Shown here: one piece after another, positions 43,249 through 51,908 of the stretch
Numbering within the stretch: the first letter of the stretch is position 1
Layout of the letters: each line of letters opens with the position of its first letter
Assembly (NCBI GenBank): GCA_019800895.1
Contig: JAHVKF010000003.1
Span: 434,001 to 498,000, forward strand
Length of the DNA: 64,000 bases
Source of the DNA: Halomonas denitrificans
GTDB taxonomy: Bacteria; Pseudomonadota; Gammaproteobacteria; Xanthomonadales; Wenzhouxiangellaceae
Direction: 5' to 3'
Translations under genes and position numbers: made by a program
The notes under the pieces: model-generated
Told to the model about the DNA's origin: nothing
Database searches by the model: none
Seen by the model: only the letters and a program-made list of their open reading frames with translations

Positions 43249-44573
43249 TGGACGCCAGCCCGGTCGCGCTGCTGCCCGACTGGGTCGTCCCGGTCGTCCC
43301 CGAAGGCCGGGTGATGACCCGGACGGCGGTGGTCGTCGAAGACGGCCGGATCGCCGCCCTGGTCCCGGTCGACGACCTCGAGTCCAGCCACGCGGGCATC
43401 GACCGCGTCGAGCTGGCCGGCCGTGCGCTGATTCCGGGCCTGGTCAACATGCACACGCACAGCGCGATGGCGCTGCTGCGGGGGCTGGCCGACGACCTTC
43501 CGCTGATGCGCTGGCTCGAGGACCACATCTGGCCCGTCGAGGGTCGCCTGATGGGACCGGACTACGTGCGTGCCGGGACCGAACTGGCGATCGCCGAAAT
43601 GGTCCGGGGCGGCACCACGACCTTCAACGACAACTACTTCTTTCCCGACGTGACCGCCGAGGTCGCGATCCGCACCGGCATGCGGGCCGTGGTCGGCATG
43701 CCGATGATCCGCTTTCCGACTGCGTGGGCCCAGACCACCGACGAGTACTTCCGGCGCGGCCTCGAGGTGCATGAACGCTTCGTCGGCGAGGCGCTGATCG
43801 GGCTCAGCTTCGTGCCGCACGCGCCGTACTCGGTCGACGATGCCGCCTTCGAGCGAATCCGGACCCTGGCCGAGGAGCTCGACCTGACGATCCACCTGCA
43901 CCTGCTCGAGGCGGCCGACGAGATCGAGTCCAGCCGCCGCGAGTACGGGCTGCACCCGCTGGACAGGCTCGACAAGCTGGGCCTGCTCGGGCCGCGCCTG
44001 CTGGCGGTGCACATGACCCAGCTCACGCCGTCGGACGTCGAGCGGGTCGCGCGGGCCGGCGTGCACATCCTTCATTGCCCGGACTCCAATCTGAAGCTGG
44101 CCAGCGGCATCTGCCCCGTGGCCCGACTCGACCGTGCCGGAGCCAACGTCTGCCTGGGCACCGACAGCGCGGCCAGCAACAACGACCTGGACCTGCTGGC
44201 CGAAATGCGGCTGGCCTCGCTGCTGGCCAAGGGCACCAGCGGTGATCCGGAGGCCGTGCCGGCGGCGCGGGCGCTGTCGATGGCCACGATTCACGGGGCG
44301 AAGGCGCTGGGCATGGATGATCGGATCGGCAGCATCGAGCCGGGCAAGCAGGCCGACCTGGCCGCGATCCGGCTCGACGCGATCGAGACGCAGCCGGTGC
44401 ACAACGTGATTTCGCAGCTGGTGTTCGCCGCGCCCCGAAGCCAGGTCACCGACGTCTGGGTCGCCGGGCGCAGGCTGCTCGACGACCGGCAGCTGACCAC
44501 GCTGGACGAAGACGGGCTGCTGGCCCGAACGGCGCGCTGGCGACAGCGCATCGCCGAAACGCCGGCGGACTGA
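43248..44573 (+). CDS. TRZ/ATZ family amidohydrolase (MtaD-like deaminase)
   Basis: A 441-residue metallohydrolase of the ATZ/TRZ group, close to 5'-methylthioadenosine/S-adenosylhomocysteine deaminase. The metal site is seen in 'VNMHTHSAMALLRGLADDLP', 'IHLHLLEAADEI', 'LAVHMTQL' and 'LGTDSAASNNDLDLLAEMRL'; 'SFVPHAPYSVDD' is also typical. It would deaminate adenine or related nucleosides in methionine-salvage side paths. The TGATG junction with efp implies coupled translation. The gene order hydrolase-ubiG-phosphatase is the same as I recall in Pseudomonas. Confidence 0.88.
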   Translation: MDASPVALLPDWVVPVVPEGRVMTRTAVVVEDGRIAALVPVDDLESSHAGIDRVELAGRALIPGLVNMHTHSAMALLRGLADDLPLMRWLEDHIWPVEGRLMGPDYVRAGTELAIAEMVRGGTTTFNDNYFFPDVTAEVAIRTGMRAVVGMPMIRFPTAWAQTTDEYFRRGLEVHERFVGEALIGLSFVPHAPYSVDDAAFERIRTLAEELDLTIHLHLLEAADEIESSRREYGLHPLDRLDKLGLLGPRLLAVHMTQLTPSDVERVARAGVHILHCPDSNLKLASGICPVARLDRAGANVCLGTDSAASNNDLDLLAEMRLASLLAKGTSGDPEAVPAARALSMATIHGAKALGMDDRIGSIEPGKQADLAAIRLDAIETQPVHNVISQLVFAAPRSQVTDVWVAGRRLLDDRQLTTLDEDGLLARTARWRQRIAETPAD

Positions 44574-44655
44574 TCGACATGCGCCAGGCACGCGGCCACG
44601 GCCTGCGCCCTGTTCGCAGGACTCCCTCGACACTGAAATCCAGGAGGCACCGAAC

Positions 44656-45438
44656 GTGACCGACAAGACCCCGGATCCGACGGCGACTCCGTCCGGCGAC
44701 GTCGTAGCCGAAAACGATGCATCCGAGAACGTTGCATCGGAAAACGTCGATCCGCGCGAGACGCAGGCCTTCGACGGCCTGGCCTCGCGCTGGTGGGACC
44801 CGCAAGGCGAGTTTCGCCCCCTGCACGACATCAACGGGCCAAGGGCCGACTGGATCGACGAGCGCGCCGGCGTTTCCGGCCGCTCCTTGGTCGATATCGG
44901 CTGTGGCGGCGGGCTGCTGACCGAGGCGATGGCCCGGCGCGGCGCGAAGGTGACCGGCGTGGATCGCGCCGGCAAGGCGCTGCAGGTGGCCGAGCTGCAC
45001 CGGATGGAGTCGGGATTGGAGATCGACTACCGCGAAGCCACGGCCGAGCAGCTGGCGGTCGAGTCGGCCGGCGCGTACGACGTCGTGACCTGCCTCGAAA
45101 TGCTCGAGCACGTTCCCGACCCGGCCAGCGTCGTCGAGGCCTGTCTCACGCTGGCCCGGCCCGGCGGCGACCTGTTCTTCAGCACCATCAACCGCACGCC
45201 GCTGGCCTGGGTGGCTGCCATCGTCGGGGCGGAGTACGTGCTGGGCCTGCTGCCGAAGGGCACCCATCGCTACGACCGGTTGATCCGGCCCTCCGAGCTG
45301 GCGGGTTTCGTGCGCGCGGCGGGCGGCGACGTGATCGAGATCGCCGGGATGCACTACAACCCGTTCTCGCACAGCGTGCGAATCGACCACCGGCCGAGGG
45401 TCAACTACCTGCTGCACGCCCGCAAGCCCGACGCATGA
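44656..45438 (+). CDS. ubiG: Ubiquinone O-methyltransferase UbiG
   Basis: A 260-residue SAM methyltransferase. Motif I is 'LVDIGCGGGLLTEAMARRGA', followed by 'YDVVTCLEMLEHVPDP' and the UbiG-specific 'STINRTPLAWVAAIVGAEYV' and 'GMHYNPFSH'. It methylates both hydroxyl positions during ubiquinone synthesis. The N-terminus carries a non-conserved extension of about 30 residues with ENDAS-ENVAS-ENVDP, coded by a 15-bp tandem repeat. The phosphatase gene follows after 13 bp. Confidence 0.95.
   Translation: MTDKTPDPTATPSGDVVAENDASENVASENVDPRETQAFDGLASRWWDPQGEFRPLHDINGPRADWIDERAGVSGRSLVDIGCGGGLLTEAMARRGAKVTGVDRAGKALQVAELHRMESGLEIDYREATAEQLAVESAGAYDVVTCLEMLEHVPDPASVVEACLTLARPGGDLFFSTINRTPLAWVAAIVGAEYVLGLLPKGTHRYDRLIRPSELAGFVRAAGGDVIEIAGMHYNPFSHSVRIDHRPRVNYLLHARKPDA
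44710..44754 (+). repeat. 15-bp tandem repeat in the ubiG leader
   Basis: Three units, gaaaacgatgcatcc, gagaacgttgcatcg and gaaaacgtcgatccg, each coding ENxxx. In frame, so copy change would only alter the disordered leader. Confidence 0.75.
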
Positions 45439-45451
45439 GGAGTTCGAATTG

Positions 45452-46135
45452 ATGGTCTCGTCGTCGATCCGGGCGGTGCTGTTCGATCTCGACGGCACGC
45501 TGGCCGACACCGCGCCGGACCTGGTCGCGGCGGTGGCTCGCCTGCGCCGGCGCCTGGGCCTGGCGGAGATCGACCTGACGCACCTCCCACCGCTGGCCGG
45601 GCGGGGCGCGGTGGCCTTGATGCAGGCCGGCATGCCGGAACTCGACGAGCACGAGCGCGATGCGTGGCGGGCCACCTATCTCGACGACTACCAGGCGCAC
45701 TGCTGGGAAGCCAGCAGGGCCTACGAGGGTGTCGAGGATCTGCTCGACCGCCTCGGCGCGATGGGCCTGCAGCTGGGGGTGGTCACGAACAAGATCGAGC
45801 GCCTGGCTCGACCTGTGATCGAGCAGGCCGGCTGGGCCGATCGGATCGGCTGCGTGATCGCCGGAGACACGTCGCCGCGCGCCAAGCCGGCACCCGACCC
45901 GATCCTCGAGGCCTGCCGGCGGCTCGACGTGGCGCCCGGCGACACGGTGATGGTCGGCGATGACGAGCGCGACGTGCAGGCCGGCCGCGCGGCCGGCTGC
46001 CGGACCGTGGCCGCGGCCTGGGGCTACCTGGGCCGGGACGAAGATCCACGGCAGTGGCGCGCCGACCTGCTGGTCGAGCGGCCGATCGAACTCCTGGCCG
46101 GCCTGGCCGAACTGCAGCCCGGGGGTGCGGCATGA
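45452..46135 (+). CDS. HAD phosphatase, MupP/phosphoglycolate phosphatase type
   Basis: A 227-residue HAD-superfamily hydrolase. Motif I is 'AVLFDLDGTLADTAPDLVAA', motif II is in 'LGVVTNKIERLARPV', and motifs III/IV are 'SPRAKPAPDPILEACRRL' and 'MVGDDERDVQAGRAAG'. General annotation would be Gph, acting on 2-phosphoglycolate. The placement right after ubiG is that of MupP in Pseudomonas, a MurNAc-6-phosphate phosphatase in cell-wall recycling, so that function is at least as likely. A GAGGAG precedes the ATG; a TTG three bases upstream is an alternative start. The stop overlaps hslO (ATGA). Confidence 0.85.
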   Translation: MVSSSIRAVLFDLDGTLADTAPDLVAAVARLRRRLGLAEIDLTHLPPLAGRGAVALMQAGMPELDEHERDAWRATYLDDYQAHCWEASRAYEGVEDLLDRLGAMGLQLGVVTNKIERLARPVIEQAGWADRIGCVIAGDTSPRAKPAPDPILEACRRLDVAPGDTVMVGDDERDVQAGRAAGCRTVAAAWGYLGRDEDPRQWRADLLVERPIELLAGLAELQPGGAA

Positions 46136-47070
46136 GCGGGTCGGACCGGGACTCGAACCGCGATCCGGAGGCGGACGACGCCTTGCTCGACGCCAGCGGC
46201 GACCATCTCCAGCGCGTGCTGCTCGAGGACGCCAACGCGCGCTGCGTGGTCGTTCGTCTCGAACGGACGCTGGCCGATGTGCTCGAGCGCGGTGCCTACG
46301 CGCCGTCCATCGCCCGACTGCTGGCCGAAACGCTGGTCGTGACCGCCCTGTGCTCCAGCGGCATCAAGTTCCGCGGCCGGATCAGCCTGCAGCTTCGCAG
46401 TGCCGGTCCGCTGACGCTGCTGATGGCCGACTGTACCGACGACGGTGGGCTGCGGGGTCTGGCACGCGTGAATGCCGACCCCGTCCCGGCAACCGCCGAC
46501 CTCAGGGAACTGGCCGAGGACGGCGTGCTGACCATGACGCTGGAGCCGTCGGACCGCGGCCAGACCTACCAGGGCATCGTGCCCATGGCGGGGGGCGGCA
46601 TGGCCTCGGCCATCGAGGGCTATTTCGAGCAGTCCGAACAGCTGGAGACGCGAATCCTGCTGGCCGTCGACGGCGTCCGCGCGGCCGGGGTGATGTTGCA
46701 GAAGCTGCCCGGCGACGCGCGAGATCCCGATGGCTGGACACGGGCCGGCACACTGCTGGAAACCCTGGCGCCAGGGGAACTGCTCGAACTGGACGCCGAG
46801 ACCCTGCTGCACCGCCTGTTCCATGAAGAGCAGCGGCGCTTGTTCCCGGCCCGCCCGTTGCGCTTCGAGTGCCCGTGCACCCGCGAACGCGTCGCTTCGG
46901 TTCTGCGCGGCCTCGGCGAAGACGAACTGCGAGAAATCGTCGCCACCCAGGGCGAGGTCGACGTCGACTGCCAGTTCTGCAACCAGGCCTACCACTTCGA
47001 CCGGCTCGACCTCGAGCGGCTGCTGCTCAGCGAAGACCCGGAGGCCCCCGATGGCGGCAGCGTCCACTGA
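46132..47070 (+). CDS. hslO: Redox-regulated chaperone Hsp33
   Basis: A 312-residue Hsp33. The N-terminal chaperone domain has 'GRISLQLRSAGPLTLLMADC' and 'YQGIVPMAGGGMASAIEGYF'. The C-terminal zinc switch has CPC ('RFECPCTRERV') and CQFC ('VDCQFCNQAYHF'). Oxidation of these cysteines releases zinc and turns the protein into a holdase under oxidative heat stress. It overlaps the phosphatase gene by four bases and the next gene by 20. Confidence 0.95.
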   Translation: MSGSDRDSNRDPEADDALLDASGDHLQRVLLEDANARCVVVRLERTLADVLERGAYAPSIARLLAETLVVTALCSSGIKFRGRISLQLRSAGPLTLLMADCTDDGGLRGLARVNADPVPATADLRELAEDGVLTMTLEPSDRGQTYQGIVPMAGGGMASAIEGYFEQSEQLETRILLAVDGVRAAGVMLQKLPGDARDPDGWTRAGTLLETLAPGELLELDAETLLHRLFHEEQRRLFPARPLRFECPCTRERVASVLRGLGEDELREIVATQGEVDVDCQFCNQAYHFDRLDLERLLLSEDPEAPDGGSVH

Positions 47071-47947
47071 CGGGCCGGAGACGGATTCGAGAGACTCCCG
47101 GCCGCTGGCCTGGTGCGCCGAGCGGCTGCTGGTCCCCGGCAATCCGCTGACCCTGAGCCGGCCCTATGCGGCCGAGGCGCTGCGCGATCCGCTGCTCGCG
47201 CTGCGCTCGGTGATCGGCGAGATCGCCCGTGTGCCCGGCGAGGTGTCCGACAGCGACGTCGGGCGGCGCAAGCTCGGGTGGTGGCGCCAGGCCTTGACCG
47301 AGCACCTGCCGCATCCCGCGCTTCAAGCACTGAGCGCGACCGGCGCGGCGGCCCCGCAGGTCGTCGCCGAACTGCTTCGCCTGGTCGAGGCGGTCGAGAC
47401 CACCCTGGACGCACCCCGCTTCGAAACCGTGGCCGCCTTCGACGCCCATGCCCGGGCCCTGGCCGGCCCCGCGGCGCGGGCCGAGGCGCGGCTGGTCGAG
47501 CCGGACGCGCCCGAGCAGACCGTCGCCGAACCGCTGGTCGCGCTGACCGCCGGCGCCTACCGCGTCCGGATGGTCCGTGACCTGGTGCTGGACGCCCGCC
47601 AGCAGCGATGGCTGGTGCCGCTGGAGTTGCAGGCCGAGTTCCAGGTCACGCGCCAGCAGGTGGCGGCCGGCGAGCAGTCGCACCGGACCCGCGCCCTGCT
47701 GGCCTGGATGGCCGGGCAGGCCGTGACCGAGATGACGCGTGCCGAGGCATCGATGGCCCCGACCGCAGCGTGGCGACATCGGCACGCGGTGCTTCACGCG
47801 GGGCTGGACGCGCGCCTCGGTCGCCGGATCGTCCGGCGCCCCGGTCGCGCCATGAAGCAGCGGCTTCCGTCGGTCGGACCGCTCGCGGCACTGGTTCTGT
47901 GGCGCCATGCTCGCAATCTGCGCCGGCGGGTCGACCGGGCCGGCTGA
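47051..47947 (+). CDS. Squalene/phytoene synthase-like protein (NDUFAF6-like)
   Basis: A 298-residue all-alpha protein of the squalene/phytoene synthase superfamily. 'SRPYAAEALRDPLLALRSVI', 'EIARVPGEVSDSDVGRRKLG' and 'WWRQALTE' resemble the first conserved region, but the canonical DxxxD diphosphate-binding motifs are not intact. This fits the subgroup related to the complex I assembly factor NDUFAF6 more than a working isoprenoid synthase. No carotenoid or hopanoid genes are near. The ATG lies inside the end of hslO, so translation is probably coupled. Confidence 0.7.
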   Translation: MAAASTDGPETDSRDSRPLAWCAERLLVPGNPLTLSRPYAAEALRDPLLALRSVIGEIARVPGEVSDSDVGRRKLGWWRQALTEHLPHPALQALSATGAAAPQVVAELLRLVEAVETTLDAPRFETVAAFDAHARALAGPAARAEARLVEPDAPEQTVAEPLVALTAGAYRVRMVRDLVLDARQQRWLVPLELQAEFQVTRQQVAAGEQSHRTRALLAWMAGQAVTEMTRAEASMAPTAAWRHRHAVLHAGLDARLGRRIVRRPGRAMKQRLPSVGPLAALVLWRHARNLRRRVDRAG

Positions 47948-48208
47948 TCCCCTGCCGATTCCGGTCGCCGGTCCGGCGACCGTTACCGAATCGCCGGCAC
48001 AGGAGGCCGACGGTCGCTCCACGTGCCGGCGTCTTTTCCCGCCGTTGTACTTCCCGCCCGTCCGCCGGCGTCGCACGGGCAGGGGCGGAGGGGCGGCCCG
48101 ATTGCGAACCGCCCCCGGGGCTGCCTATACTGGTCGCAACGCCGGTGCGTGCCGGCGACCTGTCAGGGAACCAGCCAACCAAGGGATCAGAACCCCAGGG
48201 GAGTCTCC
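47948..48208. other. Intergenic region upstream of the secreted subtilase
   Basis: A 261-bp stretch with GC-rich inverted segments (ccggtgcgtgccgg near 48142) and the promoter listed next. No gene was recognised. Confidence 0.5.
48102..48131 (+). promoter_or_regulatory. Putative sigma-70 promoter of the subtilase gene
   Basis: TTGCGA, 18-base spacer, TATACT, ending 77 bases before the start codon. Four and five of six bases match the consensus. Confidence 0.5.
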
Positions 48209-51200
48209 ATGCATCGTTCACTGCTTCGCGGCGCATTGATCGCCGCGGCCCTTTCCGCGCAATTCGCGTGCGACGCCTTCGTTTCCGCCGGCGCAGCCGC
48301 CGCTGAAATCAAGTTCACCGCACCGGCGTCCACGCGGGCGCCGGCCGGCAGCGCGCTTCGAAGCGTGGCCGACTACGGCGATTACGCGCTGTTCGCGATG
48401 CCGGAGGACGAATTCCGGGCATGGCGCATCGAGGGCCTTCCGCGCGGCGTCCAGCCTCTGCCCGAGGCGAATCGGTTGCTGTTCGATGCACAGCCCTTCG
48501 ACACCCAGGCCGACGCGATTCGCGTTCCGGCCGGCTGGCCGACCCGGGCGCCGCAGGGCGAGGCGCTGCAGATGGTCCAGTTCGTCGGACCGGTCCAGCA
48601 GGCCTGGCTCGACGAGGTGCGCGCCACCGGCGCCGTACCCGTGCACTACGTGGCCAACTACGGCTACCTGGTCTGGGCCGGCGCGGATGCGCGCGCGGCG
48701 CTGGACGCGATGGCCGCCCGGCGCTCGGTGCTTCAGTTCAGCCAGCCCTATCCCGATTTCTTCAAGCTGGGGCCGGCCGCCCGCGGTCGCTTCGACAAGC
48801 GCACGAGCGAAGGCGGGACAGTCATTCCCGTCACGATCCAGATGGTCCGGCATGCCGGCTCGGCCGATACGGAGCGGTTCCTCGACGATCTCGCGGTCCG
48901 CAAGCACGTCGACTGGTCCCCGATCATGGGGTTCCAGAACGCGCGCTACGACGTCCGGGTCGACGACCTGCAGTCGATCGCCGGCCGTCCCGACGTGTAC
49001 TGGGTCGAGGAAGTCCTGCCGCGACAGCTGATGGACGAAGTCCAGAACCAGATCGTCGCCGGCAACTTCGACGGCGGAATGACCGGCCCCTCGGGCACCG
49101 GCTACCTCGCCTGGCTCGGCGGACTCGGGTTTTCGACGTCCGCGGCCGACTATCCTGTGGTCGTGATCGTCGATGACGGGGTCGGCAACGGCACGGCCGC
49201 CAGCGGCGACCCGACGCTGCACGTCGGCGGCGACGCGGCGAACCCGTCGCGGCTGCAGTTCGTCACCAGCTGCCACAGCGTACCCAGCGGGGAGAGTACC
49301 GGCGGCCACGGCCACATCAACACCAGCATCGTCGGCGGCTACGACGAGCGCACGGGCTTTCCGTTCGAGGACCCGAACGGCTTCCAGCGCGGCCAGGGCG
49401 TCAACCCCTGGGCCTCGCTGGCGAGCACGCGGATCTTCGCCCCGGGCTTCGATCTCTCGGCCTGTGGCGGCACGGACACGGGCACGATCCAGCACACCTG
49501 GCAGCAGGGCGCCCGGATCAGCACCAACTCCTGGGGCTGCTCGGGCTGCGCCGGATCCTACGATGACGGCTCGCAGGCGTACGACGCGGGCGTCCGGGAC
49601 GCCGACCCCACGGCACCGCTGAATCAGGAACTGATGGTGCTGTTCGCGGCCGGCAATTCCGGCCCCGGCACCGGCACGGTCGGCACGCCCGGCAACGGCA
49701 AGAACATGCTCACGGTCGGCGCGTCGGAAAATGACCGGCCCAGCGACGAGGACGGCAACTGGACCGACGGCTGCGCGGTCGGGCCGAGCGGCGCGGACAA
49801 CGCGATGGACGTGATCGGCTTTTCCAGCCGCGGTCCGTCGCCCGGCGGCCGCGTCAAGCCGGAGACGATCGCCCCGGGAACCCATATCCAGGGCACCGCC
49901 AGCACCAGCGGCAACTACAACGGCGGATCCGTCTGCGACCAGTTCCGCCCCGGCAGCCAGTCCGTGTTCGCCGCCTCGAGCGGCACCAGCCACTCGACCC
50001 CGGCCGTGGCCGGCGTGACGTCGCTGGTCTGGTGGTGGCTCGAGAACGCGGCCGGCATCCTGCCGGCCAACGCCGGGCCGCTGGCCGACCCCAGCCCGGC
50101 CCTGCTCAAGGCCTACATCCTGGCCCATCCGACCTACCTGACCGGCGTGTCCGCCAACGACACGCTGCCGAGCAACGTGCAGGGCTACGGCATGCCCAAC
50201 ATGGGCCTGATGTTCGACGACGCGCTGAAGGTGGTGGTCAACCAGGAGGTGCTGCTCGACAACACGGGCGAGACCTGGGACATGACCGTCTCGGCCGCCG
50301 ATCCGGCCCGCCCGGTCCGGGTGATGATGGTCTACACCGACCAGGCCGGCGCGATCGGCACCAGTCCGCAGGTCAACGACTTGAACCTGTCGGTGGAGGC
50401 CGGTGGTCAGACCTACCTCGGCAACGTCTTCAACGGCCAGTGGAGCGTGACCGGCGGCAGCGCCGACAGCGCCAACAACTACGAGGCCGTGTTCTTCGAT
50501 GCCGGCGCCGTGTCGGCGCTGACCGTGACCGTCTCGGCGTTCAACATCGCCGGCGACGGCGTACCGAACGTCGGCGATGGAACCGACCAGGACTTCGCTC
50601 TGGTCTGCTACAACTGCGTGCAGGAGCCGACCTTCACGCTGGCCTCGACACCCACCGACGCGGCCATCTGCACCCCGGACACGGCCGACTTCGACCTCGA
50701 TGTCGGCTCCGTGCTCGGCTTCAGCAGCCCCGTGGCGCTGACCGCGTCCGGTCAGCCGGCCGGCACCACCGCGACGTTCACGACGAACCCGGTCAACCCG
50801 CCGGGCTCGTCCACGCTGACGATCGGCAACACCGGCTCGGCCGCGCCGGGCGATTACACGGTCACGGTCGAGGGCACGAGCGGGGCGACCAGCCGCAGCG
50901 TGGACCTGGGGCTTGCGGTGTTCACCCAGGCAGCCGGCACCGCCGGTTTGACCTCGCCTGCCGACGGTGCGACCAACGTGCCGCAGCAGGTCACGCTGGA
51001 ATGGAGCGCCGCGGCCCAGGCGGCCACCTACACGGTCGAGGTCTCGGATGATTCCGGCTTCGGCACCATCGTGTTCTCCGCGACCACCGACGCGACCTCG
51101 GTCGTGACCTCTCCGCTGCCCAGCAACACGGTGCTGTACTGGCGCGTGTCCACCGCCAACCAGTGCGGCGGCGCAGTGTCGTCGACGCGGTCCTTCACCA

Positions 51201-51814
51201 CCGTGGCGCTGCCCGGCGACTGCTCGATCGGCAGCACGGTCCAGACCCACCTGGTCGAGGACTTCGAGTCCGGCGCCAACGGCTGGACCACGGGCGGCAC
51301 GGGCAGCACGTGGGTGCTGCAGGGCGCACAGGTCAACAGCGGCGTCCAGGCCTGGCACGGCGATGACGTGCCCCAGGTCAGCGACCAGTTGCTGACTTCG
51401 CCGCCGATCGCGCTGCCCTCGGGGACCTCGGCCCACACGTTCCAGTTCTGGAACCGGCAGGAAATGGAGGACAGCGGTTCGGGCTGCTACGACGGCGGCC
51501 TGCTGGAAATCAGCACCGACGGCGGGGCGAACTGGAACCCGGTGGCGGATGCGAACATGCTGACCGATCCGTACGACGGGCCGATGGACGGCGGGTTCTC
51601 GAACCCCGCCGCCGGTCTGGATGCCTGGTGCGGCGACCCGCAGGAGTGGATGAACTCCGTGGTCGACGTCAGCGCCTGGGCCGGCCAGACCGTCCAGCTT
51701 CGCTTCCGGCTGGCGACCGATTCGTCGGTGGCCCACCCGGGTTGGTGGATCGACGACATCCGCGTCCAGAGCTGCGCGACCGAGCACATCTTCTCCGACG
51801 GCTTCGAGAGCTGA
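48209..51814 (+). CDS. Large secreted subtilisin-like (S8) protease
   Basis: A 1201-residue exported serine protease. Signal peptide at 1-32, an N-terminal prodomain-like region (about 33-290), then the S8 domain with Asp near 323 ('VVVIVDDGVGNG'), His near 367 ('GGHGHINTSIVGGYD') and Ser near 594 ('SSGTSHSTPAVAGVTS'). A P/proprotein-like beta domain follows, then Ig/Fn3-like modules (about 810-1020; 'YTVEVSDDSGFGTIVFSATT') and a MAM/jellyroll-like end (about 1030-1190). The extreme C-terminus 'EHIFSDGFES' is a short tag I associate with secreted proteins of this lineage. The composition is acidic with few Lys, as in salt-adapted exoenzymes. AGGGGAG precedes the ATG. Confidence 0.9.
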   Translation: MHRSLLRGALIAAALSAQFACDAFVSAGAAAAEIKFTAPASTRAPAGSALRSVADYGDYALFAMPEDEFRAWRIEGLPRGVQPLPEANRLLFDAQPFDTQADAIRVPAGWPTRAPQGEALQMVQFVGPVQQAWLDEVRATGAVPVHYVANYGYLVWAGADARAALDAMAARRSVLQFSQPYPDFFKLGPAARGRFDKRTSEGGTVIPVTIQMVRHAGSADTERFLDDLAVRKHVDWSPIMGFQNARYDVRVDDLQSIAGRPDVYWVEEVLPRQLMDEVQNQIVAGNFDGGMTGPSGTGYLAWLGGLGFSTSAADYPVVVIVDDGVGNGTAASGDPTLHVGGDAANPSRLQFVTSCHSVPSGESTGGHGHINTSIVGGYDERTGFPFEDPNGFQRGQGVNPWASLASTRIFAPGFDLSACGGTDTGTIQHTWQQGARISTNSWGCSGCAGSYDDGSQAYDAGVRDADPTAPLNQELMVLFAAGNSGPGTGTVGTPGNGKNMLTVGASENDRPSDEDGNWTDGCAVGPSGADNAMDVIGFSSRGPSPGGRVKPETIAPGTHIQGTASTSGNYNGGSVCDQFRPGSQSVFAASSGTSHSTPAVAGVTSLVWWWLENAAGILPANAGPLADPSPALLKAYILAHPTYLTGVSANDTLPSNVQGYGMPNMGLMFDDALKVVVNQEVLLDNTGETWDMTVSAADPARPVRVMMVYTDQAGAIGTSPQVNDLNLSVEAGGQTYLGNVFNGQWSVTGGSADSANNYEAVFFDAGAVSALTVTVSAFNIAGDGVPNVGDGTDQDFALVCYNCVQEPTFTLASTPTDAAICTPDTADFDLDVGSVLGFSSPVALTASGQPAGTTATFTTNPVNPPGSSTLTIGNTGSAAPGDYTVTVEGTSGATSRSVDLGLAVFTQAAGTAGLTSPADGATNVPQQVTLEWSAAAQAATYTVEVSDDSGFGTIVFSATTDATSVVTSPLPSNTVLYWRVSTANQCGGAVSSTRSFTTVALPGDCSIGSTVQTHLVEDFESGANGWTTGGTGSTWVLQGAQVNSGVQAWHGDDVPQVSDQLLTSPPIALPSGTSAHTFQFWNRQEMEDSGSGCYDGGLLEISTDGGANWNPVADANMLTDPYDGPMDGGFSNPAAGLDAWCGDPQEWMNSVVDVSAWAGQTVQLRFRLATDSSVAHPGWWIDDIRVQSCATEHIFSDGFES

Positions 51815-51835
51815 GGTAACGCTCCATGCGACAAA

Positions 51836-51863
51836 AAAAGGCCCGGGTCGTCCCGGGCCTTTT
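51836..51863. terminator. Bidirectional intrinsic terminator
   Basis: A 12-bp stem, aaaaggcccggg paired with cccgggcctttt around tcgt, with A-tract and T-tract on the two sides. It lies between the convergent subtilase and patatin genes. Confidence 0.92.
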
Positions 51864-51908
51864 CGTTTCTGGAGGCGAGACCGCGGTCGCGGCGCGGCCG
51901 GGCCGGAG

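Noticed and set aside
48218-51787. Open frame of 1189 codons antisense to the subtilase gene
   Set aside because: The sense strand has a signal peptide, a complete S8 triad and a ribosome site. The antisense product is low-complexity Arg/Gly/Val/Ala with no motif.
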